DNA from: Alistipes sp.
GTDB lineage: Bacteria; Bacteroidota; Bacteroidia; Bacteroidales; Rikenellaceae
Reading direction: 5' to 3'
NCBI GenBank assembly: GCA_020026395.1
Contig: JAHHQM010000004.1
Coordinates: 1 to 64,000 of the forward strand
Length of the DNA: 64,000 bases
Shown here piece after piece: positions 36,966 to 45,427 of this stretch. The stretch's first letter is position 1. Every line of letters begins with the position of its first letter. The notes beneath the pieces were generated by a model. It was given only the letters and a program-made list of their open reading frames with translations. It searched no databases and had not been told where the DNA came from. The position numbers and the translations under genes are program-made.

Positions 36966-36995
36966 TTTGAAACGAAACATTTATTCGTATATTTG
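36966..36995 (+). promoter_or_regulatory. Strong consensus promoter of a non-coding transcript
   Basis: TTTG (36966-36969) and TATATTTG (36988-36995) are both perfect and spaced by 18 nt. No ORF of note follows; a structured region and terminator do. Confidence 0.65.
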
Positions 36996-37001
36996 CTTTC
37001 A

Positions 37002-37207
37002 ATCTAAGATTGAAATAAGCGTTATAAATTTTGAGGTTTTGATTTTATTGGGTCGATTAATCGTTCGGAGTCGGGTAGTTGTCTGAAACTTTCGCTTAAA
37101 ATCCCGAAATCCCTGCCTTGGTATGCTGCTGGTGGCAGGAACAATCTTCGGACTATTAATTGTTTTGTCTCTTTGTGCGCTCTTCCGTTTCGGGAGGGCG
37201 TTTTTTT
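37002..37207 (+). ncRNA. Candidate about 200-nt non-coding RNA (possibly 6S-like)
   Basis: A perfect promoter precedes, and a hairpin with seven T (37178-37207) ends, a stretch with no convincing reading frame. CGATTAAT (37054-37061) can pair with ATTAATTG (37155-37162), enclosing an internal bubble and an apical hairpin (CCTGCC 37112-37117 with GGCAGG 37134-37139). A rod with central bubble and a length near 200 nt recall 6S RNA and the Bacteroidales-1 motif. This identity is inference from shape and size. It lies between the sensor kinase and glpR. Confidence 0.5.
37178..37207 (+). terminator. Terminator of the candidate non-coding RNA
   Basis: CGCTCTTCCG (37178 onward) pairs with CGGGAGGGCG (to 37200) allowing G-U pairs, then seven T. 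Confidence 0.65.
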
Positions 37208-37215
37208 GTGGGTAT

Positions 37216-37252
37216 AAAAACAGCCGACTGACGGGAAGTGTCAATCGGCTGG
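37216..37252 (-). terminator. Terminator of glpR
   Basis: On the minus strand AGCCGATTGACA pairs with GTCAGTCGGCT around a short loop, followed by TTTTTA. It lies 25 nt past the glpR stop. Confidence 0.75.
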
Positions 37253-37274
37253 ATATATTCTAAACTACAGGTGA

Positions 37275-38045
37275 TTACGGAATATCGACAATCGTCAGTT
37301 TGATGCTCAAATCCTCGATGCGCTGGGCGTCTTTGGGGTTGATGTGCGAATCGGTGATGATGTGGTCGATCTCTTCGATGTCGGCAATCTTGCTGAAGCC
37401 GCGACGACCGAATTTCGATGAGTCTGCCAGTACGATCGTCTTCTGCGCGGTCTGGATCATCACGCGGTTCAGACTGGCCTCGGTCATATTGGTGGTCGTG
37501 ATGCCGAAATCGAGGTCGATGCCGTCCACACCGATGAAGAGCTTACTGCAATAGAAATCCGAGAGCATCTGCTCGGCATATTTTCCGATAACCGACAGCG
37601 AACTGTGGCGCATGCTGCCGCCCAGGGCAATAATATCGATGTTCTGATTCTGCGAAAGGATCGTGGCCACTTCCAGCGAGGCCGTGATGACCGTCAGGCG
37701 ATCCTGTGACTTGATGGCGCGCGCAAGGGCGTGTACGGTCGTTCCCGAGGCGATCAGGATCGAATCTTTGGGCGTAATGAGCTGTGCGGCACATTCGCCG
37801 ATCAGCTTCTTCTCCTCGACATAGAGTTTCTCCTTCTCAAGGACATTGCGATTGTTGATGTAGGGATCAATCAGAATCGCACTGCCGTGGTTTCGGTAGA
37901 GTTTCTTTTCCTTCTCAAGTTCCGTAAGATCCTTTCGGATGGTTACTGACGATACGTTGAGTTTGTCGGCAAGGTCGGTCACCTGCACCGAATTGTGCAG
38001 TTTGAGCGATTCGAGGATTATGGCGTGTCGTTCTTCTTTCGTCAT
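37275..38045 (-). CDS. glpR: DeoR/GlpR-family transcriptional regulator
   Basis: This is a 256-residue protein. The N-terminal winged HTH reads VTDLADKLNVSSVTIRKDL (about residues 18-40), close to the DeoR signature. The C-terminal DeoR sensor domain includes ILIASGTTVHAL, VITASLEVA, IIALGGSMRHSSLSVIG, FIGVDGID and VLADSSKFGRRGF, which bind a sugar phosphate. It is divergent from glpA across about 320 bp. In E. coli GlpR senses glycerol-3-phosphate and represses the glp genes; the same role is inferred here from position. Confidence 0.88.
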   Translation of the reverse strand: MTKEERHAIILESLKLHNSVQVTDLADKLNVSSVTIRKDLTELEKEKKLYRNHGSAILIDPYINNRNVLEKEKLYVEEKKLIGECAAQLITPKDSILIASGTTVHALARAIKSQDRLTVITASLEVATILSQNQNIDIIALGGSMRHSSLSVIGKYAEQMLSDFYCSKLFIGVDGIDLDFGITTTNMTEASLNRVMIQTAQKTIVLADSSKFGRRGFSKIADIEEIDHIITDSHINPKDAQRIEDLSIKLTIVDIP

Positions 38046-38263
38046 AGGTTGCGTTTTTTTTGCTTATTTGAAGATGCAATTTACGAATTTAGTTTCAAAA
38101 GATCAAATTTTTAATAATTTATTGAGCCAAAATCCGAAAAAGTGGGGTGCTAAACTCCATTTAAGGTTTCTTTTGAAAGTCAAATGTTTCGAAAAATAAA
38201 ATAAAAGTTGCGTTTTAAAGTAAAAATCACGTATAGATATTTCCTTTTTTGAATTAAAATATC

Positions 38264-38271
38264 TATATTTG
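38264..38271 (+). promoter_or_regulatory. -7 box of the glp operon in the glpR-glpA intergenic region
   Basis: TATATTTG, a perfect -7 box, lies about 93 nt upstream of the glpA ATG. A T-run ending in G at 38251 is too close to be a standard -33. The 38046-38364 region is AT-rich and presumably holds GlpR operators, but no clear palindrome was identified. Confidence 0.45.
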
Positions 38272-38364
38272 TTGCGCAATGAAAAGAATTGAACTTTCAA
38301 AAGGGAAATGGCGGGCGATACTTATATATAATATATTCCGATTGGAAGTTGAAAAGTTGCAGAT

Positions 38365-39972
38365 ATGAAACATTTTGATCAGACAAACGAATTTGACGTC
38401 ATCATCGTCGGTGGAGGCATCACGGGAGCGGGCACGGCACGCGATTGTGCGTTGCGCGGTCTGAGGGTGCTTTTGTTGGAACGGCAGGATATTGCGAACG
38501 GTGCTACGGGACGCAACCACGGTTTGTTACACAGTGGTGCGCGTTATGCCGTAACCGATTCCGAATCCGCAGCCGAATGTATCAAGGAGAATATGATCCT
38601 TCGTCGCATCGCTTCGCATTGCGTGGAACCGAACGACGGTCTTTTCGTCTCGCTGCCCGAGGATGACATTGCATATCAGGCAACTTTCGTCGAATCCTGT
38701 CGCAAGGCGGGGATCGACGCCGAAATCATTGATCCCAAAGAGGCACGCCTTTTAGAGCCTTCAGTCAATCCCGATCTGATCGGTGCCGTGAGAGTTCCCG
38801 ACGGTTCGGTCGATCCGTTCCGTCTGACGCTCGCCAACATCATCGACGCCAAACAACACGGTGCAGTGGTCAAAACCTATCAGGAGGTAACCGAAATTCT
38901 GCGCGAGGGCAATCGGGTGATCGGTGTGCGTGCCTACAATCATGCAACGCGCGAAATACACGACTTCTATGCTCCGCTGACGATCAATGCGGGCGGTATC
39001 TGGGGGCACGGCATCGCCGCCAAGGTCGGCATTCGTGTCGATATGTTTCCTGCGAAGGGTGCGCTTCTGATCTTCGGACACCGCGTGAACAACGTGGTGC
39101 TGAACCGTTGCCGCAAGCCCGCCAATGCCGATATCCTGGTGCCGGGCGATACAGTGTGCGTGATCGGTACGACTTCGAGCCGTATTCCGTTCGAGGAGGT
39201 CGATCAGATCCGCGTAACGCCCGAGGAGGTCGATCTGCTGCTTGCTGAAGGTAGCAAGCTGGCTCCTTCGCTGGCAACGACCCGCGTACTGCGAGCTTAT
39301 GCAGGTGTGCGTCCGCTGGTGGCTGCCGATAACGATCCTTCGGGACGAAACATCAGCCGCGGTATCGTATTGTTGGATCACGCCAAACGTGACGGGGTGG
39401 AGGGCTTTGCCACCATCACGGGCGGTAAGTTGATGACCTATCGACTGATGGCACAGTGGGCCACGGATCTGGCTTGTCAGAAGCTGGGCGTGGATGCCAA
39501 GTGTATCACGATGACCGAGCTTTTGCCCGGATCGCGTTCCTGCGACTCCAAGACGGATCGCAAGGTCTACGACTTGCACAACCACAAACTCGCCGCTGCG
39601 GTTGCCCGTCACGGCGAGATGGCCGCCGAGATTCCCGCCAAGACGCCCTACGACAATTCGTTCGTGTGCGAATGCGAGAATGTCACGGTGGGCGAGGTGC
39701 GTCACGCGCTCAACAAGTGGCACGTGAATACGCTGGTCGATCTGCGCCGCAGAACCCGTGTGGGTATGGGTACGTGTCAGGGCGAATTATGTGCCTGCCG
39801 TGCGGCCAATCTGCTGGGCGAGGCGTCGGGTTCGGTCGAGAAAGCCGAATCAGAATTGAAAAACTTCCTTCAGGAGCGTTGGAAGGGAACGTATCCGATC
39901 TGCTGGGGCGATGCCCTGCGCGAAGCGGAATACACCCGCTGGGTCTATGGTTCGGTATGTGGAATGAATTAA
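38365..39972 (+). CDS. glpA: Anaerobic glycerol-3-phosphate dehydrogenase subunit A
   Basis: This is the 535-residue FAD-containing catalytic subunit oxidising glycerol-3-phosphate to dihydroxyacetone phosphate. The Rossmann dinucleotide motif VIIVGGGITGAGTARD is at the N-terminus, followed by RNHGLLHSGARYAV, typical of GlpA. The C-terminal BFD-like [2Fe-2S] region has CECENVTVGEV and GTCQGELCACRAA. Length matches E. coli GlpA (542). It starts the glpA-B-C-T-Q-porin series, 15 bp before glpB. Confidence 0.95.
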   Translation: MKHFDQTNEFDVIIVGGGITGAGTARDCALRGLRVLLLERQDIANGATGRNHGLLHSGARYAVTDSESAAECIKENMILRRIASHCVEPNDGLFVSLPEDDIAYQATFVESCRKAGIDAEIIDPKEARLLEPSVNPDLIGAVRVPDGSVDPFRLTLANIIDAKQHGAVVKTYQEVTEILREGNRVIGVRAYNHATREIHDFYAPLTINAGGIWGHGIAAKVGIRVDMFPAKGALLIFGHRVNNVVLNRCRKPANADILVPGDTVCVIGTTSSRIPFEEVDQIRVTPEEVDLLLAEGSKLAPSLATTRVLRAYAGVRPLVAADNDPSGRNISRGIVLLDHAKRDGVEGFATITGGKLMTYRLMAQWATDLACQKLGVDAKCITMTELLPGSRSCDSKTDRKVYDLHNHKLAAAVARHGEMAAEIPAKTPYDNSFVCECENVTVGEVRHALNKWHVNTLVDLRRRTRVGMGTCQGELCACRAANLLGEASGSVEKAESELKNFLQERWKGTYPICWGDALREAEYTRWVYGSVCGMN

Positions 39973-39987
39973 AAAAATCCTTGAGAG

Positions 39988-41241
39988 ATGAAATTTGATA
40001 CACTGATCATCGGAGGAGGCCTTGCCGGATTGACTTGTGCCATCCGCCTACAAAAACAGGGTGTGCGCTGTGCCGTGGTTTCGACGGGACAGAGTGTGCT
40101 GCATTTTTCGTCGGGATCGTTCGATCTGCTGGGATACAACCAATTGCAAGAAGTCGTCGAGAATCCCACGGAAGCAGTCCGTGAGTTGTCCGAAGAGCAT
40201 CCTTATCGAAAATTAGGGGATTGCGTGAAGGAATATGCCTCTGCGGCACGCGATCTTTTAACGCAGTGCGGCGTGGAGGTAAAGGGCGATGCAAAAAAAA
40301 ATCACTTCCGTTACACGCCGATGGGCGAATTACGTCCTACTTGGCTGACTTTCAGCGAACTTGCGACCGCCGAGAGCGCCTCGTCTTATCCCGTAGGAAA
40401 AATTTTAATTGCCAATTTTGCGGGTTTTCTCGATTTTAATACAAACTTTATAAGCGGAGTTTTGACCCGCCATGGTGCGAAATGTACTCACGCAACGATT
40501 CAGGTCGAGACGGTTGAACACTTGAGAATCAGCCCGACGGAGATGCGTGCAGCAAACATCGCCAAGGCGCTGGAGATGGGAGATACCCTCTCGGAAGTGA
40601 TCCGTCAGATCAACTCGCTGGGCAAAGGCTATGATTATGTCGTGCTGCCTGCGGTTTTCGGGTTCAAAACATCCGAGGTTGTAAAACGACTTTACGAAGA
40701 GGTAAAAGTCAAGATTTTATTGTTGCCCACCATGCCGCCTTCGGTTCCCGGAGTGAGAACGCAGATGGCTTTGGCGGCCGCATTCGAACGTGCAGGCGGT
40801 ATCTTCATGCCGGGAGATACGGTACGCCGTGCGGTTCTGGAAAACGGTCGCGTCAAGGAGGTCTTCACCGAGAATCACGGCGATGAGCCGCTCAAGGCGA
40901 AGAATTTCGTGCTGGCATCGGGACATTTCTTCAGTGGGGGACTTCGCGCGACGATCTCTCACGTCGAAGAACCCGTATTCGGTGCGGATGTCGATTATGC
41001 CGAGGGGCGCGAAAACTGGTATGATGCCGATGTGAATCGTCCGCACAATTATCAGGCATTCGGCGTACATACGGATGAATGCTTCCGTATGGCCGTAAAG
41101 GGCAAAACGATTGAAAATTTATATGCCGTCGGCTCGATGCTGAGCGGTGCACGTTCTTTGGAAGAGGGAAGCGGTGCAGGTGTGAGCATGCTCACGGCGC
41201 TCTGTGTTGCCGATGAAATTATGAAAGGGAGTACGAAATGA
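39988..41241 (+). CDS. glpB: Anaerobic glycerol-3-phosphate dehydrogenase subunit B
   Basis: This is a 417-residue flavin-containing subunit. It starts MKFDTLIIGGGLAGLTCAIR with a dinucleotide-binding fold and has SFDLLG near residue 45. The C-terminus has ENLYAVGSMLSGA followed by EEGSGAGVSMLTAL, as in GlpB. It passes electrons from GlpA toward GlpC. It overlaps glpC by 4 bp (ATGA). Confidence 0.93.
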   Translation: MKFDTLIIGGGLAGLTCAIRLQKQGVRCAVVSTGQSVLHFSSGSFDLLGYNQLQEVVENPTEAVRELSEEHPYRKLGDCVKEYASAARDLLTQCGVEVKGDAKKNHFRYTPMGELRPTWLTFSELATAESASSYPVGKILIANFAGFLDFNTNFISGVLTRHGAKCTHATIQVETVEHLRISPTEMRAANIAKALEMGDTLSEVIRQINSLGKGYDYVVLPAVFGFKTSEVVKRLYEEVKVKILLLPTMPPSVPGVRTQMALAAAFERAGGIFMPGDTVRRAVLENGRVKEVFTENHGDEPLKAKNFVLASGHFFSGGLRATISHVEEPVFGADVDYAEGRENWYDADVNRPHNYQAFGVHTDECFRMAVKGKTIENLYAVGSMLSGARSLEEGSGAGVSMLTALCVADEIMKGSTK

Positions 41242-42488
41242 AGATGCAGGAACTGAATATTTCGGATAACAATTTCGAACAGTGCACCAAGTGCACGGCA
41301 TGTACGGTTTATTGTCCCGTGGTGCCGTTGAATGCGCTCTATCCGGGCCCGAAACAGGCCGGCCCCGACGGAGAGCGTCTGCGTCTGAAGGGTGAGTCGT
41401 TCTACGATGAGGCGCTGAAGTACTGTCTGAACTGCAAGCGTTGCGAGGTGGCTTGTCCGTCGAATGTCAAGATCGGCGACATCATCCAGCTGGCACGCAT
41501 CAAGTACAGCAAGAAGAAACCCGCCTTGCGCGATCGCATGCTCGCCAGCACGGATCTCATGGGTTCGATGGCGACGAAGTTTGCGCCACTGGTCAATCAG
41601 TCACTGAAGCTCAAACCCGTGAAATGGGCGTTGGATTCGGTCTTGAAGATCGATGCACACCGCACGTTCCCCAATTACGCTTCGCAGACCTTCGAAAGCT
41701 GGTTCAAGAAGCATGCCGAAGCCAAGCAGAAGGACTTCAAACATCAGATGACCTTCTTCCACGGCTGTTACATCAACTACAACTATCCGCAATTGGGTTG
41801 TGATATGGTAGCGGTGATGAACGCTCTGGGTTACGGCGTGAATCTGATGCGCGAGGAGAAGTGCTGCGGCGTGGCGCTGATGTCGAACGGACTGATCAAC
41901 CAGGCACGAAAGAATGCCGAAGTGAACATCCGTGCCATCCGTCATGAGGTACTTGACGAGAAACGCCCCATAGTGGGTGCTTCGACCACCTGTATCTTCA
42001 CGATGCGCGACGAATATCCCCACCTGCTGGGTGTGGACAATGCGGAGGTAAGGGACGAAATCAACCTCGCCACCCGTTTCGTGAATCAGCTGATCGAAGA
42101 CGAAAAGGTGAAGCTGGTATTCCGCAAGGACTTCCACAGCCGCGTTGCCTACCACACGCCGTGTCACATGGCAAAGCTCGGCTGGCAGTACCATTCGATT
42201 TCGCTGCTGCGTATGATCCCCGGATTGGATTTCGTGGCGCTCGATTCGCAATGTTGCGGTATCGGCGGTACGTACGGATTCAAGAAAGAGAATTATAAGG
42301 TTTCGCAGGGCATCGGTGCTCCGCTGTTCCGTCAGATCGAGGAGTCGAAAGTCGATTTCGTATCGACTGACTGCGAGACCTGCAAATGGCAGATCGAGAT
42401 GTCCACGTCGGTCAAGGTCAAGCACCCGATTTCGGTACTTGCCGAGGCCCTCGACTTAGAAGCGACCGCAAAGTTAAACATGAAATAA
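41238..42488 (+). CDS. glpC: Anaerobic glycerol-3-phosphate dehydrogenase subunit C (iron-sulfur)
   Basis: This is a 416-residue Fe-S subunit. Two N-terminal [4Fe-4S] motifs, CTKCTACTVYCPV and CLNCKRCEVACPS, are followed by two CCG domains: HGCYINYNYP with EKCCGVALMS, and HTPCHMAKLG with SQCCGIGGTYGFKKENY. GlpC anchors GlpAB to the membrane and reduces menaquinone, which ties this operon to the men genes at 22-28 kb. The position 3' of glpB with overlapping start supports complex formation. Confidence 0.95.
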   Translation: MKMQELNISDNNFEQCTKCTACTVYCPVVPLNALYPGPKQAGPDGERLRLKGESFYDEALKYCLNCKRCEVACPSNVKIGDIIQLARIKYSKKKPALRDRMLASTDLMGSMATKFAPLVNQSLKLKPVKWALDSVLKIDAHRTFPNYASQTFESWFKKHAEAKQKDFKHQMTFFHGCYINYNYPQLGCDMVAVMNALGYGVNLMREEKCCGVALMSNGLINQARKNAEVNIRAIRHEVLDEKRPIVGASTTCIFTMRDEYPHLLGVDNAEVRDEINLATRFVNQLIEDEKVKLVFRKDFHSRVAYHTPCHMAKLGWQYHSISLLRMIPGLDFVALDSQCCGIGGTYGFKKENYKVSQGIGAPLFRQIEESKVDFVSTDCETCKWQIEMSTSVKVKHPISVLAEALDLEATAKLNMK

Positions 42489-42516
42489 AATTTACAAACT
42501 TCTAAAAACTAATCTT

Positions 42517-43902
42517 ATGTGGAATTTTTTAACACCTCCTGCTTTTAAAGCGGAACTGCCGGCTGAGAAAGTCGATTCGACTTACAAAAGCCTCCGATGG
42601 CAGGTATTCCTGGGTATTTTCATCGGATACGCGGGTTTCTACATTGTTCGTAAAAACTTCTCGATGGCGATTCCCTTCCTCGGTGAATTCGGCTTCGACA
42701 AGGGCGAGCTGGGTATCGTACTTTCGATGAATGCGATCGCCTATGCCTTGTCGAAATTCCTGATGGGTAGTGTGTCCGACCGAAGCAATGCACGCGTGTT
42801 CCTGCCGCTGGGTCTGGTGCTCGCAGCACTGTCAATGATGTTCATGGTTGTTCCCGTGGTGGCTTTTGGCCCCGAGAACAAGCTCTGGGCAATCGTTCTG
42901 ATGACCGTTCTGAACTTCCTGATCGGTTGGTTTAACGGTATGGGATGGCCTCCGTGCGGTCGTGTTATGACCCACTGGTTCTCGCAGACCGAGCGCGGTA
43001 CGAAGATGTCGATTTGGAACTGCGCCCACAACGTGGGTGGTGCCGTTATCGGTCCGATGGCTGCCTATGGTGCCATGTGGTTCGGTTCGTGGTTCTACGG
43101 CGCCGAGTCGCAGTACTACTTCCTGATCGGTACTTATGTATTCCCCGCAGCCGTTGCCATGCTGATCGCCCTGTTGGCCTATATCCTTATCCGCGATACG
43201 CCTCAGTCGTGTGGTCTGCCTTCGATCGAGAAATACCGTAACGACTATCCGAAAAATTACAGCGAAAAGTCGGAAGAGGTACTCTCCGCAAAGGAAATTT
43301 TCTTCAAATATGTATTAAACAACAAGATGTTGTGGTTCATCGCCATCGCCAACGCATTCGTTTATATGGTACGCTACGGATGTCTCGACTGGGCACCCCA
43401 ATACCTGATGGAGACGCAGGGCTACAACATCAAGGAAGCCGGTTGGGCTTACTTCGCCTATGAATTTGCCGCCATCCCCGGAACGCTCATCTGCGGTTGG
43501 ATCTCGGATAAGGTATTCAAGGGCGGTCGCGCACTGACCACTTCGATCTTTATGGCCATCGTTGCCGTATTCATCCTGTTGTACTGGCTCTTCTCGGACA
43601 ACCAGTCGATCGTTACGCTGTCGCTGATCGGTATCGGTTTCTTCATCTACGGTCCCGTAATGCTGATCGGTGTCCAGGCTCTGGATCTCGCTCCGAAAAA
43701 TGCCGCAGGTACTGCCGCAGGTTTGACGGGCTTCTTCGGCTACTTCTTCGGTACGGCTATCCTGGCCAACATCGTCATCGGTTACGTATCGGAGGCCGGT
43801 TGGGACTGGACGTTCCTCTTGCTGCTGGGTGCTTGTGCACTGGCCATCGTCTTCACGATGTTCACCTACAAGGATGAGAAAGCCATGTTGTCGAACAAAT
43901 AG
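42517..43902 (+). CDS. glpT: Glycerol-3-phosphate transporter (MFS antiporter)
   Basis: This is a 461-residue major facilitator with 12 predicted helices. Diagnostic organophosphate:Pi antiporter segments are GYAGFYIVRKNFSMAIPFL, whose Arg contacts phosphate, GWPPCGRVMTHWFSQTERG and MSIWNCAHNVGGAVIGPMA. GlpT exchanges periplasmic glycerol-3-phosphate for internal phosphate. It sits between glpC and glpQ, matching its substrate supply. Confidence 0.94.
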   Translation: MWNFLTPPAFKAELPAEKVDSTYKSLRWQVFLGIFIGYAGFYIVRKNFSMAIPFLGEFGFDKGELGIVLSMNAIAYALSKFLMGSVSDRSNARVFLPLGLVLAALSMMFMVVPVVAFGPENKLWAIVLMTVLNFLIGWFNGMGWPPCGRVMTHWFSQTERGTKMSIWNCAHNVGGAVIGPMAAYGAMWFGSWFYGAESQYYFLIGTYVFPAAVAMLIALLAYILIRDTPQSCGLPSIEKYRNDYPKNYSEKSEEVLSAKEIFFKYVLNNKMLWFIAIANAFVYMVRYGCLDWAPQYLMETQGYNIKEAGWAYFAYEFAAIPGTLICGWISDKVFKGGRALTTSIFMAIVAVFILLYWLFSDNQSIVTLSLIGIGFFIYGPVMLIGVQALDLAPKNAAGTAAGLTGFFGYFFGTAILANIVIGYVSEAGWDWTFLLLLGACALAIVFTMFTYKDEKAMLSNK

Positions 43903-43959
43903 CAACATCTGACAAATAAAATCAAACTCCATTAATTACTTATCTAAAACCAACTGATT

Positions 43960-45375
43960 ATGTTAAGAAATCTGTTTCAATTGGGCCTCACTTGTAGTGT
44001 GGCATTGGCACTTTCTGCGTGCGAGCACCAGGATTTCGTCAATACTAACGAGGATGCTACCCGTGTCGAGGTGCATCACATTTCGCCCGAGATGGCCAAG
44101 GTTCGTGATTACGTGCCTCAGTTTGCCGTGATGGCTCACCGCGGATCGACGTTCTGGGCTCCCGAAGAGACCGAAGCCGCATGGCGTTGGGCTCGTGAGA
44201 TGGGCGCCGACTATCTGGAGTCCGACCTCCAGATCACCAAGGACGGTGTGATTCTGGCCAACCACGATACGAGCTTTGCCCGTACGACCGACATCGAGAA
44301 CGTCTATGGTGAGTATGTTCCCCACACCCGTAAGGACTTCTACGTGCGTCACGGTATGTCGGAGGCTGAGGCTGAGGAACTCTACAAGAAAGACCTTCAG
44401 TCGTTCCGTCCCTACAACGCCAAATCGTACATGTACGAGGAGTTGTTGGCTTTGGATGCAGGTTCGTGGTTTAACCAGACCAGCATGGAGCAGGCTCGCG
44501 AAGGCTTCGTAGAGAACAAGCAGTATATCTCGACCCTGGAGGATCAGGTAAAATTCGCCGAGGGTTATCGTCTGAAAAGAGACGGCGAGGGTAACCGTGT
44601 ATACAAGATCACGGGTAAATGGAATCCCGAGAAGCCGATGGACTGTCTGACCTATACGTTCGAGTACGAGCAGGATGGTCCCGACATGTGGACCGGTAAC
44701 CGCCCGGGTATCTACATTGAGTTCAAGGAGCCGTGGTTGAACACCACCGACTTCGAGGAGCGTATCTACAAGGAGTTGGATCGTCTGGGTTGGAACATCA
44801 TGACGCAGCCCGCCGACGCCAACGAGCCTCACTACAAGAACGGTAAGGTCAATGTAGGCCGCACCAACGGTAAGGTTATTCTCCAGACGTTCTCGCTCGA
44901 GTCGCTGGTTCGTACGGCCAATCGTTTCGAGGGTCAGATCCCGATGTGCTTCCTTTTGTGGGAAGGTAATGGTGCAACCGACCTGAAGTACGACACCCCG
45001 ACCGGTTATGCCGACTTCATCAACATGGCTCTTCGCTACAAGGCTCACATCATCGGCCCGTGCATCGCAGGTGCTCCGAACAACTATCCCGAAATGAATG
45101 CTCCCTGGCAGGCTTACCTGATCAAGAAGTCGGGCATGTTGAACCACCCGTATTCGTTCGATTCGTACGCTCAGATGGGTAAATATTTTGGACAATATAA
45201 TTGGGGTAATGATACCTTCTTCGACGATCTGCTTCACGGCTGCTGCGGTGACGGTGCCTTCACCAACCGCTCGGAGCTGACTCTGAAGTATTACATCGAC
45301 CACGGTCTGCGTTCGAAGGATGCTCCCCAGACAGTTCCCGAACCGATGTCGGTTCTCGAGAGACTGGGTTACTAA
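43960..45375 (+). CDS. glpQ: Glycerophosphodiester phosphodiesterase, lipoprotein
   Basis: This is a 471-residue lipoprotein (lipobox LALSAC, Cys about 20). The GDPD TIM barrel has FAVMAHRGSTFWAPEETEAA with the catalytic His-Arg and Glu, GADYLESDLQITKDG, and ILANHDTSFART with the second His. An internal insertion (about residues 115-230) makes it longer than E. coli GlpQ, as in other Bacteroidetes homologues. It hydrolyses deacylated phospholipids to glycerol-3-phosphate and an alcohol, feeding GlpT. Confidence 0.94.
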   Translation: MLRNLFQLGLTCSVALALSACEHQDFVNTNEDATRVEVHHISPEMAKVRDYVPQFAVMAHRGSTFWAPEETEAAWRWAREMGADYLESDLQITKDGVILANHDTSFARTTDIENVYGEYVPHTRKDFYVRHGMSEAEAEELYKKDLQSFRPYNAKSYMYEELLALDAGSWFNQTSMEQAREGFVENKQYISTLEDQVKFAEGYRLKRDGEGNRVYKITGKWNPEKPMDCLTYTFEYEQDGPDMWTGNRPGIYIEFKEPWLNTTDFEERIYKELDRLGWNIMTQPADANEPHYKNGKVNVGRTNGKVILQTFSLESLVRTANRFEGQIPMCFLLWEGNGATDLKYDTPTGYADFINMALRYKAHIIGPCIAGAPNNYPEMNAPWQAYLIKKSGMLNHPYSFDSYAQMGKYFGQYNWGNDTFFDDLLHGCCGDGAFTNRSELTLKYYIDHGLRSKDAPQTVPEPMSVLERLGY

Positions 45376-45427
45376 TCATTTGACAGCGAATTACGAAATT
45401 CTAATCTAAACCGAAAAAATTCCAATT

